Origin: Mortierella alpina
Lineage: Eukaryota > Mortierellomycota > Mortierellomycetes > Mortierellales > Mortierellaceae
Assembly (NCBI GenBank): GCA_029449245.1
Contig: JANATF010000009.1
Location: forward strand, 186,001 to 250,000
Direction: 5' to 3'
DNA length: 64,000 nucleotides
Shown: positions 11,880-23,173 of the stretch, piece after piece
Numbering within the stretch: position 1 is the stretch's first letter
Layout: each line of letters begins with the position of its first letter
Notes under the pieces: model-generated
Told to the model about the DNA's origin: nothing
Seen by the model: the letters and a program-made list of their open reading frames with translations, nothing else
The model's database searches: none
Position numbers and translations under genes: made by a program

Positions 11880-12506
11880 TTGCTGGGGTCGAAGTTGGAG
11901 CTGGAAATCCTGCGACGTACTGCGACGGTTGAGCATGACATGTTTCTGGGGTCGATGTGTCGATGACGGCGAGGGCGGCACAGCGAGATCACGGTCCTGC
12001 TTTTTGGACAGAGACGACTGACGGTTGAGGGAGAGCGAGGGCTTGCGACTCAAAGCAGTGCCAGCAACAGCCCCCGCCGAGGGTAGCGAGAGTCCATCAG
12101 TGTCACTAGCGTCCTCGCCAGCTGCGATGGTCTCGAGAGCAGAGGAGGCCGTGTTGCGCTGAAGACTCGAGGCTCGACTGAGCGGGTTGCGTCGAGTATG
12201 GGCGGGCGGTGAAGCTAGTGAAGGAGAAGAGGCCATCGAAGCCGGCGGAAGAACGTTCTCGGAGGCAAGAGGATCGGGTATGGCGAAGGAGGCGAGGAGA
12301 GGTGGCTGTGGGGGAAGAGACTTGCGCTTGTCGGTCGCGTACGAGTGGCTCCTGGTGCCGATGGTGTAGGCGGGCCGTGCGGAGAACGTGGACGGCAAGG
12401 CCGCGGAGGGGAGCGAGACGGAAGGAGTTGGGGAAGAGGGCTCCGAGTCCAAGGATGGGGACGAGGCAGGGAGGATGGTGGTGGTGTCCTCTTCGTCCTG
12501 CCACAT
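9797..12506 (-). CDS. Gln-rich coiled-coil protein, DUF4048-like
   Basis: Three exons, 12506..11679, 11585..10609 and 10478..9797, with introns of 93 and 130 nt, all phase-consistent; 828 aa. The first in-frame ATG (MWQDEEDTTT) is taken as the start. The N-terminal 275 residues are disordered, Ser/Pro-rich, with RSHSYATDKRKSLPPQP and a 19-residue Gln run. Exon 2 opens with CSVALIESRNIQTL. It continues into a coiled coil (LLSVIAQKEARIAQLREDLE...LSQLKDRWSQMM) and ends with a Gly-rich hydrophobic helix (VNTGRALFKGFGSLLGGIRT). Exon 3 has Glu/Gln-rich helices and an Asn/Lys tail. The coiled coil resembles the conserved core of fungal DUF4048 proteins (from memory). Function is not known; a cytoskeletal or membrane-tether role is only a guess. 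Confidence 0.8.
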
Positions 12507-14151
12507 TTGAATCAAGACGAGGGATCAAAGGTGTGCTGTGAACGGGAAGAGGGATGGAGGCGATGGAGCTGTACTGAGCGGTGGAAAAGGGGATATGGGT
12601 GGAGAGTGGACAACGGTATGTGCCGGGACAACAGAAAGGAGAGCAGAGGAGCGCAGAAGAGAGCAGAGGATGGGATGGAGAGAGATGGAGAGAGATGGAG
12701 AGAGATGGAGAGAGGGAAAGGGATGATGATGAAGAAAAGAAAAAAGAAGTGTGTGTCGTATGTGTGTATGTGTGCATGTGGTTTATGTGTGTGTCTGTCT
12801 GTAGGACAGCATTCGCAAGCACGGCAAATGCCATAATCACATCGACCACAGACACGCCCGCGCATTGCACACGCTACTGTATCTTTGCCCATTTCGTTCG
12901 CCGTAACGCTCGTCTTCCTGCTGTCTCTCGCTCTCTCGCTCTCGGCGTGTGTCTCGATCTCATTCTCTCCCTTTCTCTGTCGCGCGGCGTGGACCTAAGC
13001 GATTCCAATGCAGGGCCATGCTTGCCACGCGGGCACGCAGGTTTGTATCATGTCCATGATTGCATGATTGCTGACAGCGCTGACACCAAGCATGCTGTGT
13101 CTCCACACCCTAGCCTCTTCCAGCAGTGTTGCTCTGGCACACCACCAGACCAGCCGCACAACTCTCCTGGGAGGTACATGCCGTCCCTGAGAGCACCAAG
13201 TCATCCGCGTGGAATCAAGCTGCCCTTCACGGTTGAGCATGGATGCGATAAATTATCATGGCCATGGCTATGTATATGGTCCCTGAATACTTCAGAGAAA
13301 AAAAAGGTTTCCAGCTGCTCTCACAATTTGTTGTTATTTTTTTTTTTTTTTTTTTTTTTTTTGCATGGGTCCCCGCACCTACGACCTAAACGCAAAAGGA
13401 ACGAACGACGGGACGCGATCAACGGTATCCTTTGCTAGTCCTGTCCTTTTCCTTTACAGCAGCGTTGATACACCAGTACAGTTCCAGTAGACCATTTTTC
13501 AGTTTTTTTTTTGTTTCCTCCTCTCCTGGGGTTGGGGGGGATGTGAGCTGTGAAAAGGATAACGTTTGGAACCAGCTCAAACGAGCTCAGCCCCCCTGTC
13601 CGTCAAAGTTGTTTCCACCTCAAAAACTCCTAATCTACACAATACGAATCTCGCGAATGCCACAAGGTACATGCACTTCATCATCTCCCACGACGACGAG
13701 AAGCAATTGAAGGTGACTGCTTTCCTAAGGTCGACATTCACTCCGTTGGATGGGTTAGAGCGGGGCACCTGTCGTCATCCGCGAGAGGCGAAGGGTCGTC
13801 TTTTCCGAGACTCTGCGCATCTGGAGTTGACTTTGTTATTGCATGGGGACATGGTGATGCTAATGCCCATCATACGACAAAGGCTCTTCATTTTCTGAGA
13901 TATTATTCTCACACTTCAAGATTCAAGAAGAGGGTGTGCAATCATTTTTTTTTTTTTTTTTGACCCAAGGTCTTCATCTGAGTTGAACGGCAAGGGCATT
14001 ATTATTGTAGCGATGATACGAGAATATATGATATATACAAAGAAAAAAAAAAGATAAAAGAATGGAAGCATAGGAGTTGGATCGTGGTATAGACTACATG
14101 AATAGAGATGCTGGAGGGGCGAAGATATAGAAAGAAGAAGGCACGAAATCC
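12507..14151. other. Intergenic region between two minus-strand genes
   Basis: No gene seen. Contains a 10-bp GA-rich tandem repeat (12674-12715), T homopolymers at 13337-13362 (26 T) and near 13946-13962, and AT-rich sequence near 14010-14060 that probably serves as the 3' flank of the bHLH gene. The proximal 350 nt upstream of 12506 are pyrimidine-rich on the minus strand, as expected for a leader. Confidence 0.55.
12674..12715. repeat. GATGGAGAGA tandem repeat
   Basis: About four uninterrupted copies of a 10-bp unit (GATGGAGAGA), 170-210 nt upstream of the coiled-coil gene's ATG. On that gene's sense strand the tract is CT-rich. Confidence 0.9.
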
Positions 14152-17081
14152 CTAGCGGGGAGCCAAGGGGGGTAAGATCGGGAGGAGGTCGTGTGCCTGC
14201 GACTGGCCATGGGTATGACCATGACCATGGCTACTACCATAACCCGGTCCAGCGCCGTGGCCATGACCGCCATGACCATGACCCAAAGGATGCTGCTGCT
14301 GTTGCTGCTTCGCGTACGAATCGTGTGCCGCCATCACAGGGGCGGGGAGACTCATGGGCGTAGGCAAAGCCAGCGAGGACATGCCGTGTGGGCCTTGGTG
14401 GGGCGAGGTCATTGGGCTAGAAGGGTTCGTCACCGTGCCAATGGACGGCAGGGTGAACCCTGGGCCACCCTGGGCTGTGTGGTGTGCATGGTGGCCATGT
14501 TGTTGCTGGTAGTGCTGGCCATGGTTAGGCTGCATCGAAGGTGCAGGATGGTGTGGAGCATTGTAGCTGGGGTGCGAAGACGGCGAGTACCCAGCATATC
14601 CTCCTTGCTGCTGACTCTGAGGACCAGGATAAGGCGAGGCATAGGGCGAGGTCGTTGCCGAGGGTGTGCCGGAGGACGGTGCCGAGGACGACGACATGGA
14701 AGAGTGAGCAGAGTGCTGGGCAGAGTGTTTCCGAACCTTAACATCCGAAGAGCCATTCCCATAAGGTCCTCCGTTGCTGCTGGTCTTCTGGTGGCGAGCG
14801 GCTGCTGCTGCTGCCATGGACGATGATGACGATGACAGCGACATGAAGGATCGCGCGCCATGTCCACCATTGGACCCTGCCAATGTCCCTGCTCCTCCTG
14901 AACCTGCTGCCGCCGCCGCCGCTGCTGCGGCTGCTGCTGCTGCTGCCGCCGAGACCGCCGCCGAGTGCTGATGGCTGGCTGGCACTGTAGGCAGCGCGCT
15001 TGCCAACGCATTCAAATTTGTCGAGGATGCAGCTGAAGACTGCGAGACCATCATGGGCGCCAGGGGTGGGGACGAGCATGGGCTCGAGAGGGGCGATGGC
15101 CCCATACGAATGGCATCACTATAAGGCTTTACACTGTTTGGGCTAGGGTGGGGTAACAATCTCGGGCGAGGACTAGACGAGGGCGAGACTTTGGACGACT
15201 GGGACTTTGGCAGGATGGGATGGAGATGTCCACTGGCCGACATGGATCTCTTGTTGTGGACGGCAGGAGGCGGTCCTGGATAAGCTGCATGCTGGCCAGG
15301 CGGGCTGTTGGCCGCGGAACCAGGCGCTGATCCAGGGATCGAGGCGGGCGCAGACACAATCGCCACATTGGCACCGAACTGCGGGTGGCTTTGGCCCCCA
15401 GGGGTGGTCGCAGAGGAGGAAAGGCAGGGGATGGTGCCTTGCCCGGGGCCTGGGATGATAGGGGGTGTGCTCATCCCACTGGAAGACGAGGCTGCCCCTC
15501 GCTGAGCCATCGAGTGTGGATGCTGTGCGTGTCCAGAGGCGAGCTGGCCAGGTTGACCTTGAACACCCGCGGGTCCTTGAGGGCCATTGCGACGCATCTG
15601 GGATCCTTGGTAAAAGAAGCGGAGGGCTGCATTCTCTGATCGAAGCGAGTGGTTCTCAGTGTGGAGTGCCTATCACCGCAAAAGGCGTAGCAAGAGAGCG
15701 CCAATCGTTAATATGAGCACATGCAGATGCTGCGGATTGCAGCTATCCCGGGGGCGGAAGGTTAAAGTAAATAGAAAAAACAAAAGGGAGTGAATAGGAA
15801 GCGTACCCGAAGATGATCTAATGCCAAGCGAAGGATCGTGCCCTTGTTAAGCTTGGCGGTCGAGGAGCAATTGGGGAGGATCTCAGCAATCTGCAGAATG
15901 GTCGAGTTGAGAGTGTCACGTCGACGCCGCTCCACATGGTTATGGTTCTCTCGGCGCCGACGGATCATCTCCAGAGCAGTGCGGCTATCAAGGCTGTTTC
16001 TGTTGAGAATATTAAGACCGTTGATCTTGTACGCAGACTGGCGCGTTTTACCGGCACCTGCTGCCCCGCCTGCACCAGTGCTAGAGGCGCCAGAGGCTGG
16101 TGACGACGACGAGTGGGCCATGCTCAGACCAGAGTCCTTGGCTCCATTCATCTCTGATGCGTGCGATCCGGGACGAGCGATAAGTGGTTGAGGGCTGGTT
16201 GGGCGCGAGGGCAGGAGAGGACGGAGGGCAGGCCGCGGCTTGATGTTGGCAAGTGGGGTCGACTTTGCACTGGACAATGGCGAAGAAGTGGAGGAAGGAG
16301 TCGCCGTGGAGGGAGAGGAAGAGGTCGCCGTGGATGATGGTCGGCGCTGCTGCTCGCTCTGCTGTTGGTGCTGTTGTTGTTGATGAAGGGTTTGCTGTGG
16401 TTGAGGAGGAAGGTGGTGATGTGGGTGGTGCGACTGTGAAGAAGGATGAGGATTGGGATGAGAAAAGCCAGCAAAAGAAGACGAAGGAGGTTCGGCCATA
16501 TCCTGATCGTTGTGGTCCTCTTTTATGGCCACACCGTCCATGTTGACATCTTCGCTTTCGTCACAGCTATTGTATGCACTGTTATACGCGGTATTATAGG
16601 CTGAGTGATAGGTGCTCTGGAACCCGGGATGGTCGTCGTCCTCGTCGTCATCAAGATCGTCCTCATCGTCCTCATCCTCCTCATCGTCTGCCATCCGGCG
16701 GTGCCCGCGGTACTGGTGTCCTTGATCGGGGAGAGGGTGGTACGAGTGTCGTGAAGGATAGTTCGAGTGCGCATCTGAAGATCTATTCAAGGCATCTGCT
16801 GGCTCTGCCTTGACGCCTGTCGGGTGATCTCGATGCTGTGACGGATAGTGCGCGTGCTGCTGCTGCTCGTTGGCATTGTAGTGCGGTGGAAGGGATGGGT
16901 AGGAGGGCTGCGGCTGGTGGTGCTGATGCTGGTGGTGCTGCTGGCTGTCGAGCGGCTGGCTTGCCTGCGAAAATGGGCGTTGATCAGACGTGGTCATGGT
17001 TGTGATTGGGGACTTTGGGTAGATCGTGGTCGGTGCCAAATCCTGTGAAGAGAGGCGGCGAGATGCGACAGAGCTTGGCAT
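14152..17081 (-). CDS. bHLH-leucine zipper transcription factor (E-box binding class)
   Basis: Two exons, 17081..15807 and 15669..14152, with a 137-nt phase-0 intron placed right after helix 2; 930 aa. The bHLH lies at about residues 370-430. Its basic region NHNHVERRRRDTLN has the His-x3-Glu-x3-Arg contact set known to read CACGTG/CANNTG E-boxes, as in MITF/USF/SREBP-type factors. Helix 1 is TLNSTILQIAEILPNC and helix 2 is KLNKGTILRLALDHLR. Exon 2 continues as a short zipper-like segment (ALHTENHSLRSENAALRFF). The rest is low complexity: His/Gln-rich N-terminus, an acidic block (DDEEDEDDEDDLDDDEDDD), an ~18-residue Ala run, and His/Gly-rich C-terminal repeats (HGHGGHGHG). The start at 17081 is the furthest-upstream ATG in frame; an internal ATG (MTTSDQRPFS) is possible. 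Targets are unknown. Confidence 0.87.
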
Positions 17082-20000
17082 TCAATTGGCTCGTGAATAC
17101 ACGGGCGAAACGCAGCTGAAGGAGCAAGTGGAGCACCGAGCAGGGCGATGACGAAGAAAAGGGCAAGGTTGGTAGTAAGGTAGCCAAGAAGGGCAAAGAA
17201 GTCCACTGCTCACTTTTTTTGGCTGGCAGGTTTGCTTCCCTTTTGCGGAACTGATTGGGAACACAAAGAATGGCCAAACAAGGTTGCACCTGGAAGAGGT
17301 AGCCGGGGGGTAAAAGGGTATACAGTGAGAAGTATGAGGGATTAGGACGCAGGTGAGGTCCAACGTCAGCGAGGAGGACGACAAAAATAAACAACGGCTA
17401 CAGATCCGATAGAAAGGAAACGATCGGCGGTGTTGACGACACAGCCTGAGATGATGCACGAGGAAGGGATGGATCCGCAAGCCAACAGGCACAGGAGAGA
17501 AGGAGGGGTGCAAGATCCGATTGCGGTGTCAAAGTTGGACTATCGGTGGTGGGAAGGATAGAAGGAGAAAAAGGGCCTATGCTTGTGTGGATTGTGGGTT
17601 GAGAGTGTTTTTGGGTTTGCTTTGTTTGTTCCCCAAAGTCTCGAGGTCCCAGCAGGTCAGTGGTTCTATGGATATGTGTGCTGAGGGGTGAGGTGTGAAA
17701 GGACTATCCGATGCTTCGTTCTTCTCTCGTCCTCAGTATCCAAGATACAGAGACTGTGGAGGAAAGGGAGATTGAGGTGGAGGTGAAGGCGAAGGCGAGG
17801 TGTTGATGACTCCAATGGGGCGAAATGAGGCAGGTGTGAGAAATGAGCAGAAGCGAGATCAAGGGAGGAGAGATGAGAAGAGAGAAGAAAGAGAGGAGAG
17901 AGAACGAACACTAGCAGCTTTCTCTGGCAGCCAGACGGCAAAGGCGAAACGAACGAACGACGACGACACACTCGACACACTCGCCTGCTTGGCTCACCTC
18001 GCCGGCCAGTGAGGTGGACTGGCGGTGAATAGGCGATTGAATGCCCTAGAGTAAGCATAAACTACGCACAAGCAATTTTCTGATCCCGACCCACAGGCGA
18101 AATGGGCACACCAGCGCTCTTCTTTTTTTTCCCCCTTTTCACCTGCTCTCTCTCCACTGTACTCCAGCATTGTATGGATATCTTATTCATTCTGCGAGAA
18201 CCCTATTTGAGAAATATACACTCTAATACTTGTCGCACTGTATGAAGCAATCAAACCGTGTGGGCCAGGATGGGTTGATGATGAAGAGAGACAGGAAGGG
18301 CTGCCGTTGAAATCTCACAGTTGAAGGAGAAAAAAAAATTGGGCAAAAAAAAAAAAGATAGACAGCAGCAAATAAAATGCCTCCTCCCCACCAGTCGCAT
18401 TCAATGTCCTCCCAATCCGCCTCTTTGCTCTGGCAGGATGCTGCCTGCGACTGCCTTGATTGCTTTCCCAGGATTCCGCCCAACAGGTGCGGGCCAGATG
18501 GGTGTGCGCATGAGGCGAGATGAGACGATATGATGTGTGCAGCTCTCTGTTCCAGGCACCCGCAGTAAACAAGACCGTGGGGGATCATGGTTGATCACCC
18601 TCTGGCCCATGTTGTCCTTGTACCACGACAGCAGCCAGCCGGATCCCATTGGCTGGGCGGGGAACTAAAGTTGGGGCCACGGTCTATTCGGGTCTATCTT
18701 TGACATCATCCGAGAGGCCCTCAATATCCCAGGGGATGTGCTCACCAACTATGCGATATTTAGATATTTAGACAAAGTGCCGGACCCCTGCCTGTAGCGA
18801 TCCTCTAGTCTACAGTAGCATGAGACTCACATACACACGAAAAATAAAGAGAGTACACCGTGGGGTTGCAGGCATTGTCTGTATTCCCAGCCCTCTGACG
18901 AGTGCACTGCAAACAGCGCACAAGCAAATAAAAAGAAATAACAAAGATGCAAGGAAGTTTGCGCATGTCACCGTGGAGTAGATTCGTGGACCGTGGTCAT
19001 TGCGTCTGAAGAAACACCGATACACTTGTCCAGGGCGTAGGAGCAAAGTATGGTGGACAACTGTATGTGAATGGTGATGCTATGGCGTGCATGGTGCAAC
19101 AAATGACTTGTTGCATAACTGCATCCAAGACTCCTGTGAGAGGGTGGGATGAGGCGACGAGCCATTGGATCATCCGCAGACAATCGAGGTACCTTCCCCT
19201 ACCCCTTCTTCACACCATCTCTGAGATACCTGGCGTTTCTTCAGTATTTGGTGCCACTATGATGCAGCCGGCATAATCGCTCCTCTCTCGTTCATGAAAA
19301 TACCCCATGTAATTTGGGTTACTCTAAAAATTTGTAATAGCTGTCTCGCAATGCATGAGCACGCAGAGACCAAAAAGGGCCTTCTCTCTCTCGTTTTTTT
19401 TAGCAGCTCATGACCACAACATGAACTGGAGTGGTAAATAAAGGCTAGACTACCACAGACCAGGCTTGATGAACAGCAACAAAAAATGGACGCTGACACG
19501 GGTCGCCCTGCAATTGTGTACGTTCGCACGGTGCTCTTTTGCTCGTGGGAAACTGATTAGATAACATCCTCCAACTGACGAACAATCTTGGATCAACCCC
19601 TTCGTCTATGCAGTCTTTACTTTCCGGTCGTTTCATACGAGACGAGAAGCCATTGCACCGAATGGTTTCCCACCGCGCGTCCCTCCTGGATTTAACATTG
19701 TCGTGAGACACCTCAGGTGTAAAGAGAGAGCCGGCAAGAGCCATTGCGGTCGCAATCTGGACAGGCGAAAAGGCCGTTATAAATAGTTGTAATATCATTT
19801 ACAATATTCGTCCATTGCATTCTTTTTTGCTGTTGTCTTGCATTGGTTGGGTCTTCTTAAAGTGCTGGTGTGATTCCTAGGCTGCAAAACACAAAAAAAA
19901 AAAAAAAAAAAAAAACACCGACAAAAAGACCGCAAGACCCACTGCCTCTTTTGATTGCTCGGTTGCGCATGTTCAGGCCTCTCGGCAGCCTTTCCAGCAG

Positions 20001-23000
20001 TCGCCGGCAATGTGACGAAGTACAGTAATGGGCGGATGATGAAGGACGGCACCGCATTTGGACTGGACTCGTTGACTGGGCCAGAAGCGGAGAAATGAGC
20101 GGTGGTTTGGACGCTGTTCCTCCCCATCGATCAAAAAAGTGTTGTTCCAGGCATTTCATTACTGATTATTGAATCCAAGGCAAAACCCCATCTGTGCTTT
20201 ACTTTCCCACCCTCCCATCTTTGTCCTCCCACTCCGTTCCATCCTCCGACAGCATGCCAAGATCAGATCACTATGCACCTAATATCTAACACAGGTTGCG
20301 GAATCTATGACCCAATCTCTTGGGGGTGTAGGGTGAGCTGGCACACTTTGACAGATGACACACTATCAAGGCCGTTTCTGGCCATGAGGCTTTTTGTTAG
20401 ATGTTGCAGACGTAAACAACACTGGCGAACAAGATTGAAAAAGCACGTTATATCGAATATAAGATGTCGCAAAGATCAAGTGCAACGTGCTGAAATGCCT
20501 TTGCGTGATGGGAGAAGGGAATGTTCTCTCATGGAAGCGTTCCTTACCTTCTCGCCTAACATTTTTCCTGCTGCATATTGCTTGTTCACAGACACCTCGA
20601 GGCCAATGTCTCCGTTGTGCTGGGGCAATGTGGGTCCGGCCTCTCAGTCTCATTTTTTTGTGGGCCCATTGACCAAAATGCAACCACACGGTCAGGTCCC
20701 TGAATGGCTCACACTTCTCGACGTCGCACCGGTAAGGTACCTCGTCACATAGTTGCAGCGATGTAGTACGTGTAGATGACTGGCAGCGTCAAATGCAAAG
20801 TTTTCCTGTGTTTCTGCTTGTACCTTGTGTGCATTACCAGTGTTTTCTATACGATGACAAGGCGCAGATGCAATATTCAAGTTTGGTTAGGGTCTATCCT
20901 TTGTGCGACCTAATGCATCGTATGTACTGCTCATGTACTTTTACATGAATGCAAATGATGGACGCAAGACCATGGGTAGCCGCTGGATGGGTTCCACCTC
21001 TTACGCTCTATTACCTCCCCACACACAAAAAAAGCACACGGCCGTGCAGTACCGCGCCTTCTATGTCATGCTCTGCTTCTGGCCATTGTTTGTTGTTGTG
21101 TACAGAGTTTTCTAGTTTGTTTGTTTGTTTATTTGGTTTCAATCGTTCGGTTGTGCGCTGTGTGCGAGAGAAAAATAATATGCGTTCTGGGAACAAACCC
21201 CCGCCCTACCAATCAAACGGCCCTCCCGCACGCGCGCACTCTCTCAACTTTGCCCCAGGGCACGTTGGTACCCCCTCGACAGTACTTACCGCCCATCTTA
21301 AGCAGCATAAAGCTCTTCTCCTCCACATGAAAACACATGTTTATAGGGATGCTCGAAACGCCAACCACGGCCCGCTAACAGGCTACAGCTGAACGGGCGC
21401 TCCTCTTTTTTTTTCTATTTCACTTCTCAACGAAACTTGTGGCCAAGATTGGGAGTTTGGGCATCCAAACTCGTTTCACCCTAGACTCCTTCCGGCAAGA
21501 ACAAAAGAAGTCGAGGAACTGTGCCTTTTCCGTTACCCTGTTGGCTTCATAAAGTAGCAGGCTACACCACCCCCATTTGCTTGGGATCATCTTGTACTTG
21601 ACGTGGATCAGTCTAAGGCTCCATCGGTATCGCGAAGTTTTGTGCCCAAAGTATGGCCTAGGACTGTGTAGGAAGTACCCATTCGGAGCCGCTTGGGCAT
21701 TTGCGGCCTTCGTGGCATTCCCTTGAGTACTCTTATGACGCTTTAAGGTCCTACTCAAAAGAGGCTTGGAGGTGGATCAGTATTGTGGATGGAATCTAGC
21801 CGTTACCAATGCACCTTCATTGAGCCTCCATTGGGCAGCTGGAAGCGACATTGACCTCGGCCACAACATTCCTGCAGAGGATTTCGGTTTTAGTCGCACT
21901 CAATGTCTTGTCATTGCTTCGAGATTTTGAGCATCTCTGATCCGAAAAAGGTGTTGGTTCCTGATTTTTTTTTAAGGTTGCCAGGCACAGTATGTGATCT
22001 GCCTAGAGTCCGCCAGGACGAAGGAGTGCCGGGCTGGCGACTTTGAGAACATCTACTGTAGTCCCAACCTAGTGAGAATGATGCCAGGTCGTTATTGACC
22101 AAAGCACTACATATAACCACATTCATCACACTCCTGCATCCTCATCTCGCGCTGTTTTTACAGATGGCGGTCTCTTCTCTCAATTCGCCTCTCATCGCAC
22201 CTCATCCTTTTTCCCATCCCATCCCGTCCCATCCCAACCCATGCAAGGTCTGATGAGTGACAATGTCGAAGTCTGCTTTAGCACTTACCGCAGCTCGGTC
22301 AAGCTGTTCGCAGACAGACAGAAACCAAGTGATATAGACTAGACTCTACTGGAGTAGACTCTCTGCAGAGTCGGGCTTAGCGAGCTCGATGACACGATCA
22401 GTCCAAAAGATATTTTTACGTGTTTTTGCGAGATTGGGCGAGGGCGCGGGATGCATGATGACCTTGACATGGAATATACCCTGGAAAAAAAACCTTCATA
22501 CAGTACTCTCTCATCCGTTAGCATGGATTGTGCAAGTCCTGTACATGCACAGCTCGGAAAGAGAGTGGCTGCTGGTCTTGAGGTATGAAATTGCAAGCAT
22601 GTGGAGCATTTCGTTGCGTTCTCGTGAGAGAGAAAGAAAGAGAGCAAAAGGCTTGGTCTGGTGCTTTGACAGGTTGGTGTGTTCACTTCAAATAAGAATC
22701 CAGGGCCTGTTTGGTTCACCCCTCCCCTAAGTGGCGTTCGTCGCGTCGATTCATGCAGAATGCATTGGCAGCAAAAAAAAGGTCCGAGAGAACCAAAAAA
22801 AAAAAAAAAAAAAAAAAAAGCGCGAAGGGGGAGTAGGAGTCGAGGAGGAGTCGACGCTGCGTTGCCGTGTGCGGTGTATGCCAAGCATGTATCCGCAGTC
22901 AGTAATGCAAGAAAAAGGTAAGAAAGATAGCGATGCCCGCCGACATCCCTTTACCAACACACGGAAAAAAAATGTGCTTCGCCTTCTGCCCTGGGCGCAC

Positions 23001-23173
23001 CAACTGCAGTGTGAGGCATATTGTGCGTCCTTTTTTTTGTCTTCTGCTCGACACGTCAGTTTGTGCCAAAGGTTTGATCTCTTAAACTCTCTCTCTCTCT
23101 CTCTCTTCTCTTCTCTTCTCTCTCCTTTCCTTTTACTCATCTTTCCCTTCTCACACACCTCGCCTTCCCAACA
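17082..23173. other. 6.1-kb gene-free region between divergent genes
   Basis: Upstream of both the bHLH gene (minus) and the F-box/LRR gene (plus). No supported gene. Contents: GA/CT-rich leader-like sequence near 17.7-18.0 kb and 23.09-23.13 kb, a 23-nt A run at 19893-19915, a 25-nt A run at 22795-22819, and a block of GTCCCATCCC-like short repeats at 22200-22240. A 216-codon ORF at 20102-20752 and a 112-codon minus ORF near 21420-21758 have no recognisable domain (see rejected items and findings). Confidence 0.55.

Noticed and set aside
20102-20752. 216-codon plus-strand ORF starting MVWTLFLPIDQK
   Set aside because: No recognisable domain, no codon bias like neighbouring genes, Cys and His scattered, and no splice or leader signals. 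Probably chance, though an orphan gene cannot be excluded.
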